From: Bryoerythrophyllum caledonicum
Lineage: Eukaryota; Streptophyta; Bryopsida; Pottiales; Pottiaceae
Length of the DNA: 64,000 bases
NCBI GenBank assembly: GCA_963971425.1
Contig: OZ020516.1
Location: forward strand, 15,302,593-15,366,592
Reading direction: 5' to 3'
Numbering within the stretch: the stretch's first letter is position 1; every line of letters starts with the position of its first letter. Shown piece after piece: positions 1 to 10,924 of the stretch. The notes beneath the pieces are model-generated. The model searched no databases, had not been told where the DNA came from, and saw only the letters and a program-made list of their open reading frames with translations. Made by a program: the position numbers and the translations under genes.

Positions 1-176
1 CGCTCGACCGGGGTCGATAAGGAGATCCCAAATCATGATTCAATTTCTAGTTTTGTGGATAATCCATTGGGAATCCAAACTTGTTCTAAGTTTTGGTGCT
101 TTAGACTGCACTAATTAGTTTTTTTCTTTGCTTCACATATTTTGGCAAAGGGAAAGTTGTATTTTTATCTAGATAA

Positions 177-583
177 GAGCATCTCCTACATCACCCTCGA
201 AAGCTCCCTCAGCATGAGGTTTTCAACTCTCGTTCAGTTTGTGGCTCCCTACCAACACCCTCACATGCCAATGATTCCCACTGCTCCTTTCAAATTTGGC
301 ATCCACACGCAAAAAAAAACCATATTTCCAGTGTGCTCCTTCTTGCCGTGAACTATTCATCATGTCACTGTTCACTCATCATGGTGTGCCAAGAATGGTC
401 TACATCATCATGTCATGTACACATCGGGGGGTTTGGCCACAAATAAAGATGAAAAAGTCAAGTTGGATTTTGAGGGCAGAGCATGGTGGTGAGCTATTGG
501 GGCATCCTCCCTCAACACATTCCGATTTACTAATTTTATGCTCAGATTCAAGGGCGAGGGCTATCAAAGTGCTCGGGTTGCTC
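177..583. mobile_element. PIF/Harbinger-like MITE, copy 1
   Basis: Both ends carry the short inverted terminal motif GAGCA(T/A)C, preceded on the left by TAA and followed on the right by TTA. The interior matches the element at 45279-45593 along much of its length, including shared stretches around 'ATTTCCAGTG', 'TTCATCATGTCACTG' and 'CATTCCGATTTACTAATTTT'. Terminal GAGCATC with TWA target duplications is known from plant PIF/Harbinger-derived MITEs. No transposase is encoded, so the short frames inside it are not genes. The flanking TAA and TTA are not identical, so the target duplication is imperfect in this copy. Confidence 0.6.
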
Positions 584-585
584 TT

Positions 586-1147
586 AGCACAAATGAAATT
601 GTTTTTTATTGTCAAAATTCGACACCAAACTAGTGAAGTGTCAAAATCTTGTATGTAGAGTAAATTCTGGAAAGATGAAGGATGATATGAAATTATGACC
701 ATTTATTATACCAAATAACAACAATTTTTACCAAAGTTGGACGTAGTTTGATGTACTCGTTGGTTATCTCATATCATCCTTCCAATAGTCATTTGAGTGT
801 TGAAAACAACTACATTACCGTATTAACCCTTTAGCTATGGCTCATGGTCGAATCTACTAACGTAGTAGATTTTGTAGAATATCATCTGATACACTTATAG
901 ATTCTCCATCATCAATACCTAGCTTGGCGTTAAAGGATTAAAGTACCAGTGTTGTCCTTGAATTTCATGTTTGTTTGAACAAATTATATGTTCCATATCT
1001 AATTATGTTGAAAGAGATAAGTCATGTAGTTGAATAGCAAAGATGTTATAATTCATTAAGAATCAAGAAGAAAGGGAATTTCAATACCAATCTTAGATTC
1101 AACCCAAAGCTCACAATCAAATTCACAAGCTCACAACCAATTCCTAA
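586..1147. other. gene-less AT-rich stretch
   Basis: This is AT-rich intergenic DNA between two MITEs. I see no convincing coding frame, RNA gene or repeat structure. Confidence 0.6.
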
Positions 1148-1737
1148 GAGCATCCGCACGGTTTGGCTCAACCTGACTCAAACGGCGTGGAGACATTCAT
1201 TGAGCTCTGCACAAGGAATACGGCCACCACAAAAACATTTCCACGCCCTATAGATGTTCCTACTAACACTGCCAAAAACAAAAATTCACCGTGCCCGCTC
1301 TAGCTCATACATCAAGAAAGATTTGCATTTTCTTGAGGTGGTAGGTGGAGAGGGCTCTAGATCTAACAATTTCTTTTTTAAACCTAAATAGTGAGTTGAG
1401 GTGGAAAAACATCGTGGGATGGCTGTAAGGTCATACACGGCCTGAGAATAATTTGTTTCAACCGCCTTAGTGAAACTACACTAAAGATCACATTTAGTGT
1501 AATGCTCAGTAAATGACTTGTAAATGCGATAAGTTTTTACTTTAAGTGAATATTTTTGCCAACTATGTTTATAATGATCCTCTTTTTTGAATACTATAGA
1601 GAGTTGTGCTCTTGGTAAAAAATGGCTTCAAGAGTAAAAACTTATCACATTTACAAGTCATTTACTGAGCATTACACTAAATGTGATCTTTAGTGTAGTT
1701 CACTAAGCCAGTTTCCCAAGGAATGCTGCGGATGCTC
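1148..1737. mobile_element. PIF/Harbinger-like MITE, copy 2, with nested foldback element
   Basis: The left end GAGCATCCGCA follows TAA at 1145-1147. The right end is its inverted repeat and precedes TAA at 1738-1740, giving a clean TAA target duplication. The outer 330 bp are the MITE proper. A second, unrelated hairpin-ended element (1477-1697) sits inside it near the right end. The nesting shows that the hairpin-ended family moved after this MITE had inserted. Confidence 0.65.
1477..1697. mobile_element. Hairpin-ended foldback element F1
   Basis: This 221-bp element has long inverted repeats of about 75-80 bp. Each terminus is itself a near-perfect hairpin: TACACTAAA, seven bases, TTTAGTGTA. 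The same terminus occurs in F2 (1749-1969) and F3 (10032-10906). Symmetry continues weakly a few bases outward on both sides (CTTAGTGAA). It has no coding capacity and lies inside the PIF-like MITE at 1148-1737. Confidence 0.7.
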
Positions 1738-1748
1738 TAAATGTGCAC

Positions 1749-1969
1749 TACACTAAATATCACTTTTAGTGTAGTGCCCAGTAAATGACTTGTAAATGCA
1801 ATAAGTTTTTACTCTTGATGCCAATTTTTACCAAGAGCACAACTCTTTATAGTATTCAAATAAAAGGATCATTATAAACATAGTTGGTAAAAATATTCAC
1901 TTAAAGTAAAAACTTATAGCATTTACAAGTCATTTACTGGGCGCTACACTAAAAGTGATATTTAGTGTA
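1749..1969. mobile_element. Hairpin-ended foldback element F2
   Basis: This second 221-bp copy is related to F1 and starts only about 50 bp after it. Its ends are TACACTAAA, seven bases, TTTAGTGTA, followed by a shared subterminal block (CAGTAAATGACTTGTAAATG). The middle portions of F1 and F2 match each other in inverted orientation (for example the ATAGTATTCAAA and ATCATTATAAACATAGTTGG blocks), so the copies face opposite ways. I see no clear target duplication. Confidence 0.7.
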
Positions 1970-2615
1970 CCGTATCGTGAAACTCAGTCTTCCCTAGAGC
2001 CCATTTGTTGACTCTAGTCTGACCCATTGACATTTCTGCTAATTTGTTCTCCTTGGGGTCCAGGATAGTTCACTATTTGATGACCATTATCTCCTTCTAA
2101 TACGCTCAAAACATGGAAGCAAGGATTAGCATGAGCCAGTCTTTGTTGGAGTTGTTCACTGACTTAGTCATTTCTTGCGCCTAGGCTGAAATTATTGCCC
2201 ACCCTTATCATCTTGTAGAGTACTTTGTCAAAACTTACTCTGAAATGTAATTAGGATCGGTCAATTTAACCAACATGTCGATTGAAGTAGTATTATTGCA
2301 AATTGCGAAACCAATTCATTTAGTCATTCAGTGCACATAATATCAGTAAATAATAAATGAAGTAGATTACAGGGAGAATTGATCATTGTTTGCTCCTCTG
2401 CAGTCCAAAGGAAAGAAACAAGAAAACAAAATATCCAAATATTTCACAAGTATAACTTAGCCATACTAAAAAAATCCAGAAAGCACTTCGTATTAAACGT
2501 GCCCGAGATTTTTTTGTTTATTACAAAGTACTTTAAGAAGAATGGACATATTAGAGTTTTCCTGAAAGTCACCAAAATACACTGGAGAGGTACCTTAAAT
2601 CTTAGGGCCTTATGT
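1970..2615. other. gene-less stretch
   Basis: Intergenic DNA of mixed composition. The small frame at 2379-2618 has no recognisable domain and looks like chance. Confidence 0.5.
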
Positions 2616-2915
2616 TAGTAACCGGGACTACATGCACATGGTGTCTTGCCTTGGGAAAGGTTTGGGGGAACTATTGGTCAACCCTTTGAGAACTTAGGGT
2701 ATTATGGGGGAGCTTTAGCTTGCATGGGGTAGGGCCCTGGTCCAATTGCAAAGCATTTTGTTGGTGCAGAAAAAGGCAATATGAAATTTCCTCATACTCT
2801 TTTTTTTTACCGTTTATACATCTCATACTCTCTGGCACCATATTCCTCCTTACTCGGGAAGCACTTTCAGAAAAACTCTATTCTTTTGACCCTGGGACAT
2901 TCCGAGGGTACCCCA
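2616..2915 (+). repeat. Dispersed repeat, copy 1 (second copy at 23205-23470)
   Basis: About 300 bp aligns in the same orientation with 23205-23470. Shared blocks include AACTATTGGTC, TTGAGAACTTAGGGT, GGAGCTTTA.CTTGCAT and a TTTCTCATGCTCT-like segment, with small indels between them. The family is not recognised and no coding sequence is evident. The frame at 2720-3088 falls in this repeat and is not supported as a gene. Confidence 0.55.
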
Positions 2916-3387
2916 TATTACAACAAAGTCTACCCACAGATACAGAACTAAAGAGTACACGAAAGTTCCTTTCATTGCAAGAGCATTACCATGACTTAGT
3001 CCTGTATGTCAACTCCAGGTGTCCTGTGAAGGCATCAAGGGCTGAGCTCCCACTGTCCATCATAATTACCTCGGCCAACATGCAGTAAAGTATCTTTGAC
3101 AAAAGTTCCGGCGTGTAACTTGCCATGCTAACATTGGAAGTGTGGACAATAAAATAGAAAACTGTTCGGTGTTTAACCCCTAAATGAAAAAAGTCCTGTG
3201 GTGGGCTTTTGCAAATCTTGGGCACGTTCCCATGGTTGCAATTTACATATGCAATTCTTGAACTTTTGTACAGCTATGTAAGAAGACAAGTGGTACGTGA
3301 AAGTATAATTTTTATTCTCATCAAGCTTATAGAAAAACAAATTATGCCATCTTATAGAATTTTTTTTTAAGTGCGAGCACATTGAGC
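2916..3387. other. gene-less stretch
   Basis: Intergenic DNA without a recognisable gene or repeat; only short overlapping frames on both strands. Confidence 0.5.
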
Positions 3388-4976
3388 AACTCCAAAAACT
3401 TTTGCTATGACATTCTAGTGAATATGAGATCTTCAATACTAGCAGGTAATATTATTTCCTTTTATATTGTCAAAAAACATTTATTGTCTTTAGTGCGAAA
3501 ATGCATTTTTATCCCAAGTCAAAGATTTTTACACACTGCCACACATTATCAAAGTTTTCTTGGTTCCATGCCTTTCCTTTCACTTTTGATTTTTTCTATT
3601 GTAAAACGTGGTGCAAACTTTCTCATGATCATTCAGATTATCATTTTGTTCCCAAGAAATCAAAACAAGAATTGGCACTTATGGAACCTCCACTCCTTGT
3701 ACAATTTTTTTTGAATATGCTACACCCCTTTTCTACCTCTAAAAATTGGTGTGTAAGGAAATAAAATAATGATTATAACAATGGTAATGTATTTAGACCT
3801 TATGTAGTACCAACATTTGATACCAAGTGAAGTCAAAGTGTGTTGATCCCCTCAATGCATGGAAGAGAATGAACAATTTGCTTTACTTCAAACACTATAA
3901 TCTTTCAATCCGTGTGGTCAATGTTGATGAAATTTTGTGAGCATGTTATTTATTAAGTGATAAATGAGATCCTACGGTTAAAATTGAAAATACAATTTTT
4001 TGAATACTTCTCTACTCATTGCACTAGAATTAACAGTCTTGAAATATTTTTGGTGTGAAATTGTAAAGGAAATTTGGGGGTTAAATGGGGCACCGCAAAT
4101 ATGCCGCCACAATGAAGATTGACCCAAAGGAGAGCGACCAAAACGCTCCTTGGAGACAAAGTTTGGCCTAAGAAAAAACGGTTGTCAGCCTCTTTCGTAG
4201 TTGCCATTTGCAGGTAATTTCATACTAAAAAAATCAGGGTTTGAAGGTGCTCTTAACCCTGAAGGTACCATGACAGTTTCACACCAAAAACACTTCAAAA
4301 TTGTTGGGATTCTAGTGCAATGAATCAAGAAGGAAACAAAAAATTGATTTCTAATTTTGATCGTAGGATCTCAAATACGACTTATTAAGTAACATACTGA
4401 CAAAAATTCATAAACTTTTACCGCATGGATTGAAAGATTATAGTGATTAAAGTCAAACAAGTGGTTCATTTTCTTCCCTATGTTCAACAGATCAGTAGAC
4501 TTTGACTTCACTTGGTGCCAAACTTTTGCACTACACAAGGTCTAGATCCATTACCACCGTGTTAAGCATGATGGTAGTTCCTTATACACCAAATTTTAGA
4601 GGTAGAGGAGGGGTGTAGCATATTCAAAACAATTGTGCAAGATGTGGAGGTTCAAAAATTGCCAATTTTTGTTTTAATTTTTTGTGAATTTAATATGTTT
4701 TAGATTGATAATCCAATTGGCCAATTGGATTTACAGTGCACATTGTTGTGGAACAAAAAAAGGGTAAAAAAATATGAAGATCTCTCAGTTTTATAAGAAA
4801 AAGAAGAAGTTTTTTTGGTACCTTGCCTGACAATGTGTGACAATGTGTGAAAATATTTGACGAGTTGGTTAATATGCTAGTTTTCACTAAAGACAAGAAC
4901 TTTCTTTTGACAATATGAAGTGAATAAATATGACTTGCTAGTATTGCAAATCTTACATTCAATAGAGTGTCCTACT
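3388..4976. repeat. Large imperfect inverted repeat of a dispersed family
   Basis: The arm at about 3388-4080 is the diverged reverse complement of the arm at about 4266-4976, around a spacer near 4170. Shared landmarks are GAATATGCTACACCCCTTTT, CTTCACTTGGT, the block reading TTGTCTTTAGTG on one arm and CACTAAAGACAA on the other, and TTTCACACCAAAAA. Further copies or pieces lie at 10925-11300, 25480-25560, 25900-26220 and 26950-27090. It could be one foldback element or two copies inserted head to head. No protein is recognised in the frames it contains. Confidence 0.6.
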
Positions 4977-5347
4977 AAAGCTTTAACCCTATAACTTTTT
5001 CATTGTATGGCGGATTTAGGAAAAAATTGTTCTCCCATTGAGGTCATAGTAATGTCCTTCTACAATATAAATTTCAAAGTAGAACGTTGGAAATTGACAC
5101 CATGAAGGCCTGACCAAACTTTCAGAAAGCCCATTTTTGACACTTGGTCCTTTTGGGGTTAATCTATGATGTAGGTTTAACGGCTACTCTAAATCTGTGA
5201 CCTAGATTTAACCCTAACACGTCGGGAGGTGTCACTGATTGGATTGAAGATATTTCAACTACAATCTTTCATTTCCAGGTCATTTCATTATCTTAACCTT
5301 TTGAAAAAGAAGTACACTTAGCACTTCTTTTTTCAAAAAGGCCCTAA
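4977..5347. other. gene-less stretch
   Basis: AT-rich intergenic sequence. A pair of inverted 'AGTGCTAAGTGTACTTCTTTTT'-like blocks near 5305-5340 is too short to classify. Confidence 0.4.
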
Positions 5348-5507
5348 GAGTACGTCCAATTATTTAACGCGGAGCTTACCCCGCGCGTAGACCGGGCGCG
5401 AGCCCGGCACCGGGTAGCGTTGGCCAACGGCAGGGAGCATTAATGCTCTCTGCCGCAGACTACACCGGACCCGGACCTGCGGGGATTGCGTCCCAGTGGC
5501 CATGCTC
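5348..5507. mobile_element. Possible short GC-rich PIF-like MITE
   Basis: This 160-bp GC-rich block is bounded by TAAGAG on the left and CTCTTA on the right, resembling the termini of the GAGCATC family. The rest of the terminal similarity is weak. Inside is a strong palindrome around GAGCATTAATGCTC (about 5434-5459), plus GC-rich repeats of CCGGGC and CCCGG. Family membership is tentative. Confidence 0.35.
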
Positions 5508-6970
5508 TTAGGGGTTAACGTTGAACTACTGCTCCGGCGGTCAGTTATTCTCCAACAGTGCACCTGACCTAACGAAGCAGTGCTCCGCCGTCGCTGATGC
5601 AGACATCACTGGCCATTCGAATTACCAGTTGTCACGAGCTTAGCTGTAAATTGCATCTAGGAGACTTAGCCCTTAGCATCCCCAGTTTACTGGTTGACGG
5701 AGCATCAACCGGTTCAACAACAGTAGTCAACTGGGTGAGGTGTTCCCACTGGTCACCTACGCTTTTGTAGACGAAAAAGTATGCAACATCTTTCCTCGAC
5801 GTCCATACTTCTACGCTATTTTCAAAAGTCAATGCGTAAAGTCCTCGTGAAGTTCGTATTTTCAACTCCCTCAACAAGTTGCGCATGACGATTCAGCATA
5901 GAAGTTACGCCTCTGCAACTAAATTTATCCCGAGGACCAGCGGAGTTAGATTATCATGGTCATGCATATCGTCTCACCTGATGCATAATCATGAATCACA
6001 TGCAGAATTTATCTCGGTTGGGTGGCCAATTGACGCGCACGTTAGAAGATGAGCTCGCGGAGCATATTCGGTCCATATTGTTGCAGTGTGAACCGGATCC
6101 AGACGCAGTTTTACATCTGTCTAGGTTCAGGTATTCAGAGCCGAATCTAGCGTTGATAATAATCAATATCTAGCGTTTTCTTGCAAATGATCCTCTGACC
6201 CCCAGATTTAAGACTACAAATTATTTTTATCAAGTTATAAGTTATCTGCATTTGAGCCTCATTTGGAGCGTTCGATGTTGATATCGCACCCAAGTGGGAG
6301 CTTTGATTATTTTAACGAGTGACTTTTCGTTGAGATCGTGGGAACAATCAACAAAAACGATTCCAAATTGCGTTGGAATTCTAACCCGAATGTTGTGGAA
6401 CGCGAAACAACACTTGAACTTTGATATGTGACCTATTCGATGAATTTCCTTTTCCCAGAACACATCCATTGTAGTGACCTTTCAACATGGAAAATTTGAA
6501 ACTGATTTTTTCTACCAATATATACATATGACATGCAACTTAGTCTAATAAGATATGTTTCGTTAAGTCAATGACGTTTTTGTAAATATTTTCACCGTCT
6601 AGGTGTCATCCGTGCCGAAGTTTCATTCCCGCGTTGGACTAAACAATGTGAAAACTTTAGCGGTCACTGTACTCCGGAACCGCCAAACCTTGTCAAAAGC
6701 CGTTCCGGAGTGACTTTCCCACTAAAACGGGCATTTTCAATGATTATTGTAGCCCTGCAGGAGGTTTTGAAGCCGCAGAAAATTGTATTTTTATCGACCG
6801 TGAAGGACGCTGACTTACTCCTTGACGTGGACAAAGCAGAAGTGCGGTCTGGAGCTTGAAAACGAGCCCCGGTTTCCAGGCGGCCGGGTTGTGAAGCTGC
6901 TCAGCATGGACGTCCTGGCATCCAAAGGGCTAGGGCGCTCAATTATTCAACTCCTCCCTAAGCCACCAGT
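5508..6970. other. intergenic stretch with two short frames of unknown standing
   Basis: No gene is recognised. A minus-strand frame of 84 codons (5632-5886) and a plus-strand frame of 60 codons (5991-6173) have protein-like composition, but show no domain, splice context or homology I recognise. They could be decayed exons. The segment from about 6640 onward is the upstream region of the polyphenol oxidase gene. Confidence 0.4.
6671..6711. promoter_or_regulatory. 10-bp perfect palindrome upstream of the PPO gene
   Basis: ACTCCGGAAC at 6671-6680 is exactly complementary to GTTCCGGAGT at 6702-6711, with a 21-base loop. It lies about 300 bp upstream of the likely TATA box. It may be a protein-binding dyad or the core of a small repeat; the function is unknown. 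Confidence 0.35.
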
Positions 6971-6978
6971 GGGACTAG

Positions 6979-6986
6979 TATATATG
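6979..6986 (+). promoter_or_regulatory. Likely TATA box of the polyphenol oxidase gene
   Basis: TATATATG sits in otherwise mixed sequence about 430 bp upstream of the chosen ATG. Transcription from here would give a 5' leader of about 400 bases. The frame at 6822-7139 spans this site and is therefore unlikely to be coding. Confidence 0.45.
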
Positions 6987-7410
6987 CAACTTGGTAGCCC
7001 GCATTTGTCATCATCCGTTGCAAGTGGTGGCTGGCTCATCATCTGCTTCTCGGGAGCCGCTCCTGCAGGTGCTCCTTCAGTCTCCTTAGGTCAATTCAGC
7101 TCATCAGCTGGAATCTCAAGCTTAGGACTGCTCGTTTGACCTCTTCTACACTCTTGCACGTTGAATTCTCATGTCTCTTCTGAAGCTCATCCAGCTCTTT
7201 ACGGCAGTGACGCCTACTCCGGAGCAACCGAATTGATGATTTCGATTGCACTCCACTTGTCTAGTTGAGTTTTTCTGATGGATGTCTACTCATGTGCGAA
7301 TTGGTGTTTCTGTCTACAGAGTCGGCGTTGAGCTTCAGTGACGAGCTGAGGCGAGTTTGTTCATAATTTGTATCCAAGTTGCAGAGGAAACTAGGGGTAG
7401 AGGTACCGAC

Positions 7411-9211
7411 ATGGGGAGCGTCGGAATGGCTTCGTGCATTACCCTGGTTCTGGCACTGATGGCCATGATGGTGTCGGTGACTTACGCGACGCTGCCGTTT
7501 CCGGCAGCAGATCTGCCCAATCAGTGCAACAGCATTGAACGCTGCTGCATGCCCAAGCCATACAAGGGCAAGCCCATCTACCAATTCAAGCACCCGAAGT
7601 TTAAGAAGTTTTTGGTGCGGCGCCCGGCGCATCTGCTGAGCAAGAAGGAGGTCACGAGGTTGGAGAAGGCGTACAAACTCCTGCGCGCTCTCCCGGACTC
7701 TGACCCGCGCTCGCTGCTGAACCAGATGAAGCTGCACTGCCTGTATTGCGACAATGCGCTCTACTTCCCGGAGCACCCGGACTACCCGCTTGAGGTTCAT
7801 CACTCGTGGCTCTTCCTGCCGTGGCACCGCATGTTTACGTACTGGCACGAGCGCATCCTGCGCGAGCTCCTGAAGGACGACACTTTCACGCTGCCCTTCT
7901 GGGCGTGGGACAACTCCCTGGACGTGAAGCCAGTGCCCAACGAGATGCCCGCGCCCTACGCGAGGAAGGGCTCTCCGCTTTACGACGAAGCTCGCAACAA
8001 CTGCTCGTTCCCGCCTTTCATTATAGACCTTGACACCGCCGGCGGCGGCTGCACCCCCAAGTCGCCTAACTATATCCGCATCCAGAACGACCGCCTGATA
8101 TACACACAGTTTGTGGTCGGCGGCACCACGCCCTCGCTCTTCTACGGTCGGCCCTACTTTTTCGGCGACCACGGAGGCCGCGGCTCGGGCACGTTCGAGG
8201 ATCAGCCCCACGGTACCATCCACCCCTGGATCGGCAAGAGGGAGGCGGCGGCGCTGGGACCCCCGTACATCGCCTACGACGATATGGGCAACTTCGGCCG
8301 TGCTGCGTACGACCCCATTTTCTACCCCGTGCACACCAATGTCGATCGGTTGTGGACCATCTGGAAGCGTATCCCTGGCGGCAAGCGAGTGGATCCCACA
8401 CACCCCGCCTTCCTCAACACGGCGTTCACCTTCTACGACGAGAAGGCCAATCTTGTCAAGATGAACGTGTCCCAGGTCCTGGACAGCGATCTCCTCGGGT
8501 AAGTTCACAACCATTTGTCTTGTAGTTGCACATGTATGACGAAGTCTGGAGTATGTTAAGAAAGGGAGCTCGTGTACCATGAACTTGACGTTTCCTGACA
8601 TCATCTTGTAGAATACGCTCGTTTTTTATGGAATTAGATCCGAGTATTGGACTGTTTGGTGTGTCAGGTACCGATTTGAGGATCAACCGACGCCGTGGTT
8701 GACAAACGGAGTTCAAGCGGGGCGTGAGAACTCGATCCCCTCCTGCAATCCGCTCTCGAAGAAGGCAACTGCGGCGCTGATTAAAAGTACCCCGCGGCTC
8801 AAAGCCTCCAACTTGCTCCTCGCCAACACTATCACATTCAAGTTGGACCGCCCGAAGAAGAAGATCAAGGGTGCTACGGAAGTGGTCGAAATCTCCGGCA
8901 TCCATGTCCCGAACAACACCATACAGGCGCACTGGAAGGCGTTCCTCTTCTTCACGAACGTCACTTTCATGACGGGCCCGGATTGCCCGGAGTTCGGTGG
9001 CACTTTCAACTTCATCCCGCACATAGGTCAGGCCTTGGAGAATCCGAAGAAGGTCTGGCGCTTTGGGCTTGGCCCCAAGCTCCTGCAGATTGGCAAGGAC
9101 TATGTCAAGCAGGTTGTCATTACAATCGTGCAGACCGGCTTTCCCTTGCAGGCGATGACCTTCGACGACGCCAAGATCATCTACGACAGGAGCCCGGAGG
9201 TCGCAATCTAG
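7411..9211 (+). CDS. PPO: Polyphenol oxidase (catechol oxidase/tyrosinase family), secreted
   Basis: This is a type-3 copper enzyme that oxidises o-diphenols to quinones. Exon 1 is 7411-8498 and exon 2 is 8668-9211 (donor GTAAGT, acceptor TCAG), giving 543 residues. The ATG at 7411 opens a signal peptide: hydrophobic residues about 9-26, ending near TYA. The CuA site shows His109 in KLHCLYC (with the thioether-type Cys113), then His130 and His139 in VHHSWLFLPWHR. The CuB site shows His267 and His271 in HGTIH, and His308 in FYPVHTNVDRLW, where most relatives have HH instead of VH. After the splice the frame continues as LGYRFEDQPTPWL, the usual plant PPO1_DWL entry. The C-terminal KFDV-type domain includes GGTFNFIPHI. 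A plastid transit peptide, typical of angiosperm enzymes, is absent, so a secretory route is inferred. All copper ligands seem present and no break is seen. Confidence 0.93.
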
Positions 9212-10031
9212 GTGAGTAAACAACTCACATCTCAACTTGGAGGACGTTGATATCCAGTCATTGGATCTTCAATCTTCTCACAACCGAGACACTCAAGAAA
9301 GTTGATCGGTTGTAGGAACATGGTCGGTTGTAGCTGCAGCCGCTTAGTGTTGGGATTGTTCGCATAAAACTGGGCGATTCGGATAATGCCTTCAAATCCG
9401 GTCCCCATCGTAGTTGTCAAGTTTTTGATTTAATTGACAACTAGCGAAAGATTTGTAGAGTATCTTGATGTGCACCGCACGGCACACGTGTAAAACGGTC
9501 CTCGATTTGTTCAGTTTCAACGCGCCATTGGCGTTGTCGGTTTCGTAATTGAGTTGAATAATAATCCGGCGCCTCCTGGATTTTGGGTTGTCTTGTTCAT
9601 TTACTTTGTGCAAATTCTCTATGCACGTGGGTCAAAAAGCCACAACTTCTCTGGATACAGCGACTTCTAAACACCCACACTTTGCCCGGTGAATTACGTT
9701 ACCAAAACCTGGGGCTTTGAAAATTATGCTAGCATAAAATAAGCGAACTGATTGCAAGTAGCTCAACAAATCAGGCTTTTTAATGATCCAATTGTATGAT
9801 CTTTTCAACACAGTTGACCTGGATTCTGCCACACTTTCAATTAATATCTTGTGCCATAACTCTCTACGATTGTAGATGTGATTGTGAAGTTAGCCAATGT
9901 GACGGTGCATATTGAATAACTTTACTCATTAAAAAGAATAAAGTTACCTCTACAAATTTCTGAATATCGAAACCCCTAAGTGACATTCACCATTTAACAC
10001 CAGAAATACGTCAGAACAGATCTGCCCTTGC
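9212..10031. other. gene-less stretch downstream of PPO
   Basis: This contains the PPO 3' region and AT-rich spacer. Short frames on the minus strand (9232-9832) have no recognisable domain. Confidence 0.5.
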
Positions 10032-10130
10032 TACACTAAAAGTTTCATTTAGTGTAATGGCACAAATAGTGTAATTACCTTAGTACACTAATTGCGAACA
10101 AGTTGACAAATAGTGTACTAATTGCAAACA

Positions 10131-10480
10131 AGTGTACTTTCTCAAAAGATTATTCGATCAAAATTTACTTTATCAAAGATTACTTTATCGGAGTACACTT
10201 TATGGAAAATTACTTTTTTTAAAGCTTACACTTTCAAGAGATTACTTTTTCAAATTTTACTTCTTAAAAAGTTTACTTTTTCAAATTTTACTTTTCCAAA
10301 CATTAACTTTTTCAAAAATTTACTTTTTCAAAACTTTACTCTTTCAAAAATTTACTTTTTTCCAAGTTTACTTTTGAAAAAGTTTACTTTTCAAACATTT
10401 ACTTTTTCAAATCTTTACTTTTTCAAATATTTACATTTGGAAAAGCATATTTTTACAAAAGTTTACCTTTTCAAAAGGTA
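10131..10480 (+). repeat. Minisatellite, T/A-rich units containing TTTACTTTTTCAAA
   Basis: Some twenty degenerate units of about 15-20 bp with the core TTTACTTTTTCAAA follow one another. Any frame through the block gives Phe/Leu/Thr-rich repeats, so apparent peptides here are artefacts. It lies inside element F3. Confidence 0.8.
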
Positions 10481-10500
10481 AGTTGTCTTTTTTCCCGAAT

Positions 10501-10680
10501 TGATGTTTTTCCCTATTTCTTGTTTTTTTCAAAAATGTTGTTTTTTCCTAATTGTTTTTTCCTAATTGTTGTTTTTGCAAAAATGTTGTTTTTTCCTATT
10601 TGTTGTTTTCCCAAATTGTTGTTTTTTCCTAATTGTTGTTTTTTCCCAATTGTTGTTTTTTCCAATTTTTTGTTTGTGAG
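10501..10680 (+). repeat. Minisatellite, units TTGTTGTTTTTTCC(C/T)AA
   Basis: About nine degenerate units of 17-20 bp with the core TGTTGTTTTTTCC follow directly on the first array, with a different unit. Both strands give low-complexity frames. It lies inside element F3. Confidence 0.8.
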
Positions 10681-10924
10681 TTTTATTGTTTTCTTCACCT
10701 TTTTGTACACATAATTCTCTTCTACTTTCAATACACTAAACGTGCACGAGTAAAAAAGTTAATATTCCAATCTTTACAAAAGTTCACAAATAGTGTAGTA
10801 GTTCACATTTAGTGTACTATTTTGTCACTACACTAATTGCGTAGTTGACAATTAGTGTATGGGTTCGTATTTAGTGTCCACTACACTAAATGAAACTTTT
10901 AGTGTAGTAGAACAAGGAAGTTAA

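Larger units (their letters stand above)
10032..10906. mobile_element. Hairpin-ended element F3 carrying two minisatellites
   Basis: This 875-bp element has inverted termini, each a hairpin of TACACTAAA, seven bases, TTTAGTGTA. Next to the ends the heptamer TAGTGTA or its complement recurs many times (for example 10073-10135 and 10788-10890), like subterminal transposase-binding repeats. The middle is almost wholly two simple arrays (10131-10480 and 10501-10680). The frames seen there are translated repeats. The family matches F1 and F2 at the termini only. Confidence 0.65.

Noticed and set aside
6822-7139. 105-codon plus frame before PPO
   Set aside because: It spans the likely TATA box and leader of PPO and has no recognisable domain.
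7261-8604. 447-codon minus-strand frame
   Set aside because: It is antisense to PPO exon 1, whose copper motifs and splice site are clear. The opposite frame is open only because of GC-rich codon ends.
10122-10481. 119-codon Phe/Leu-rich frame
   Set aside because: A translated minisatellite, with the same peptide texture in other frames.
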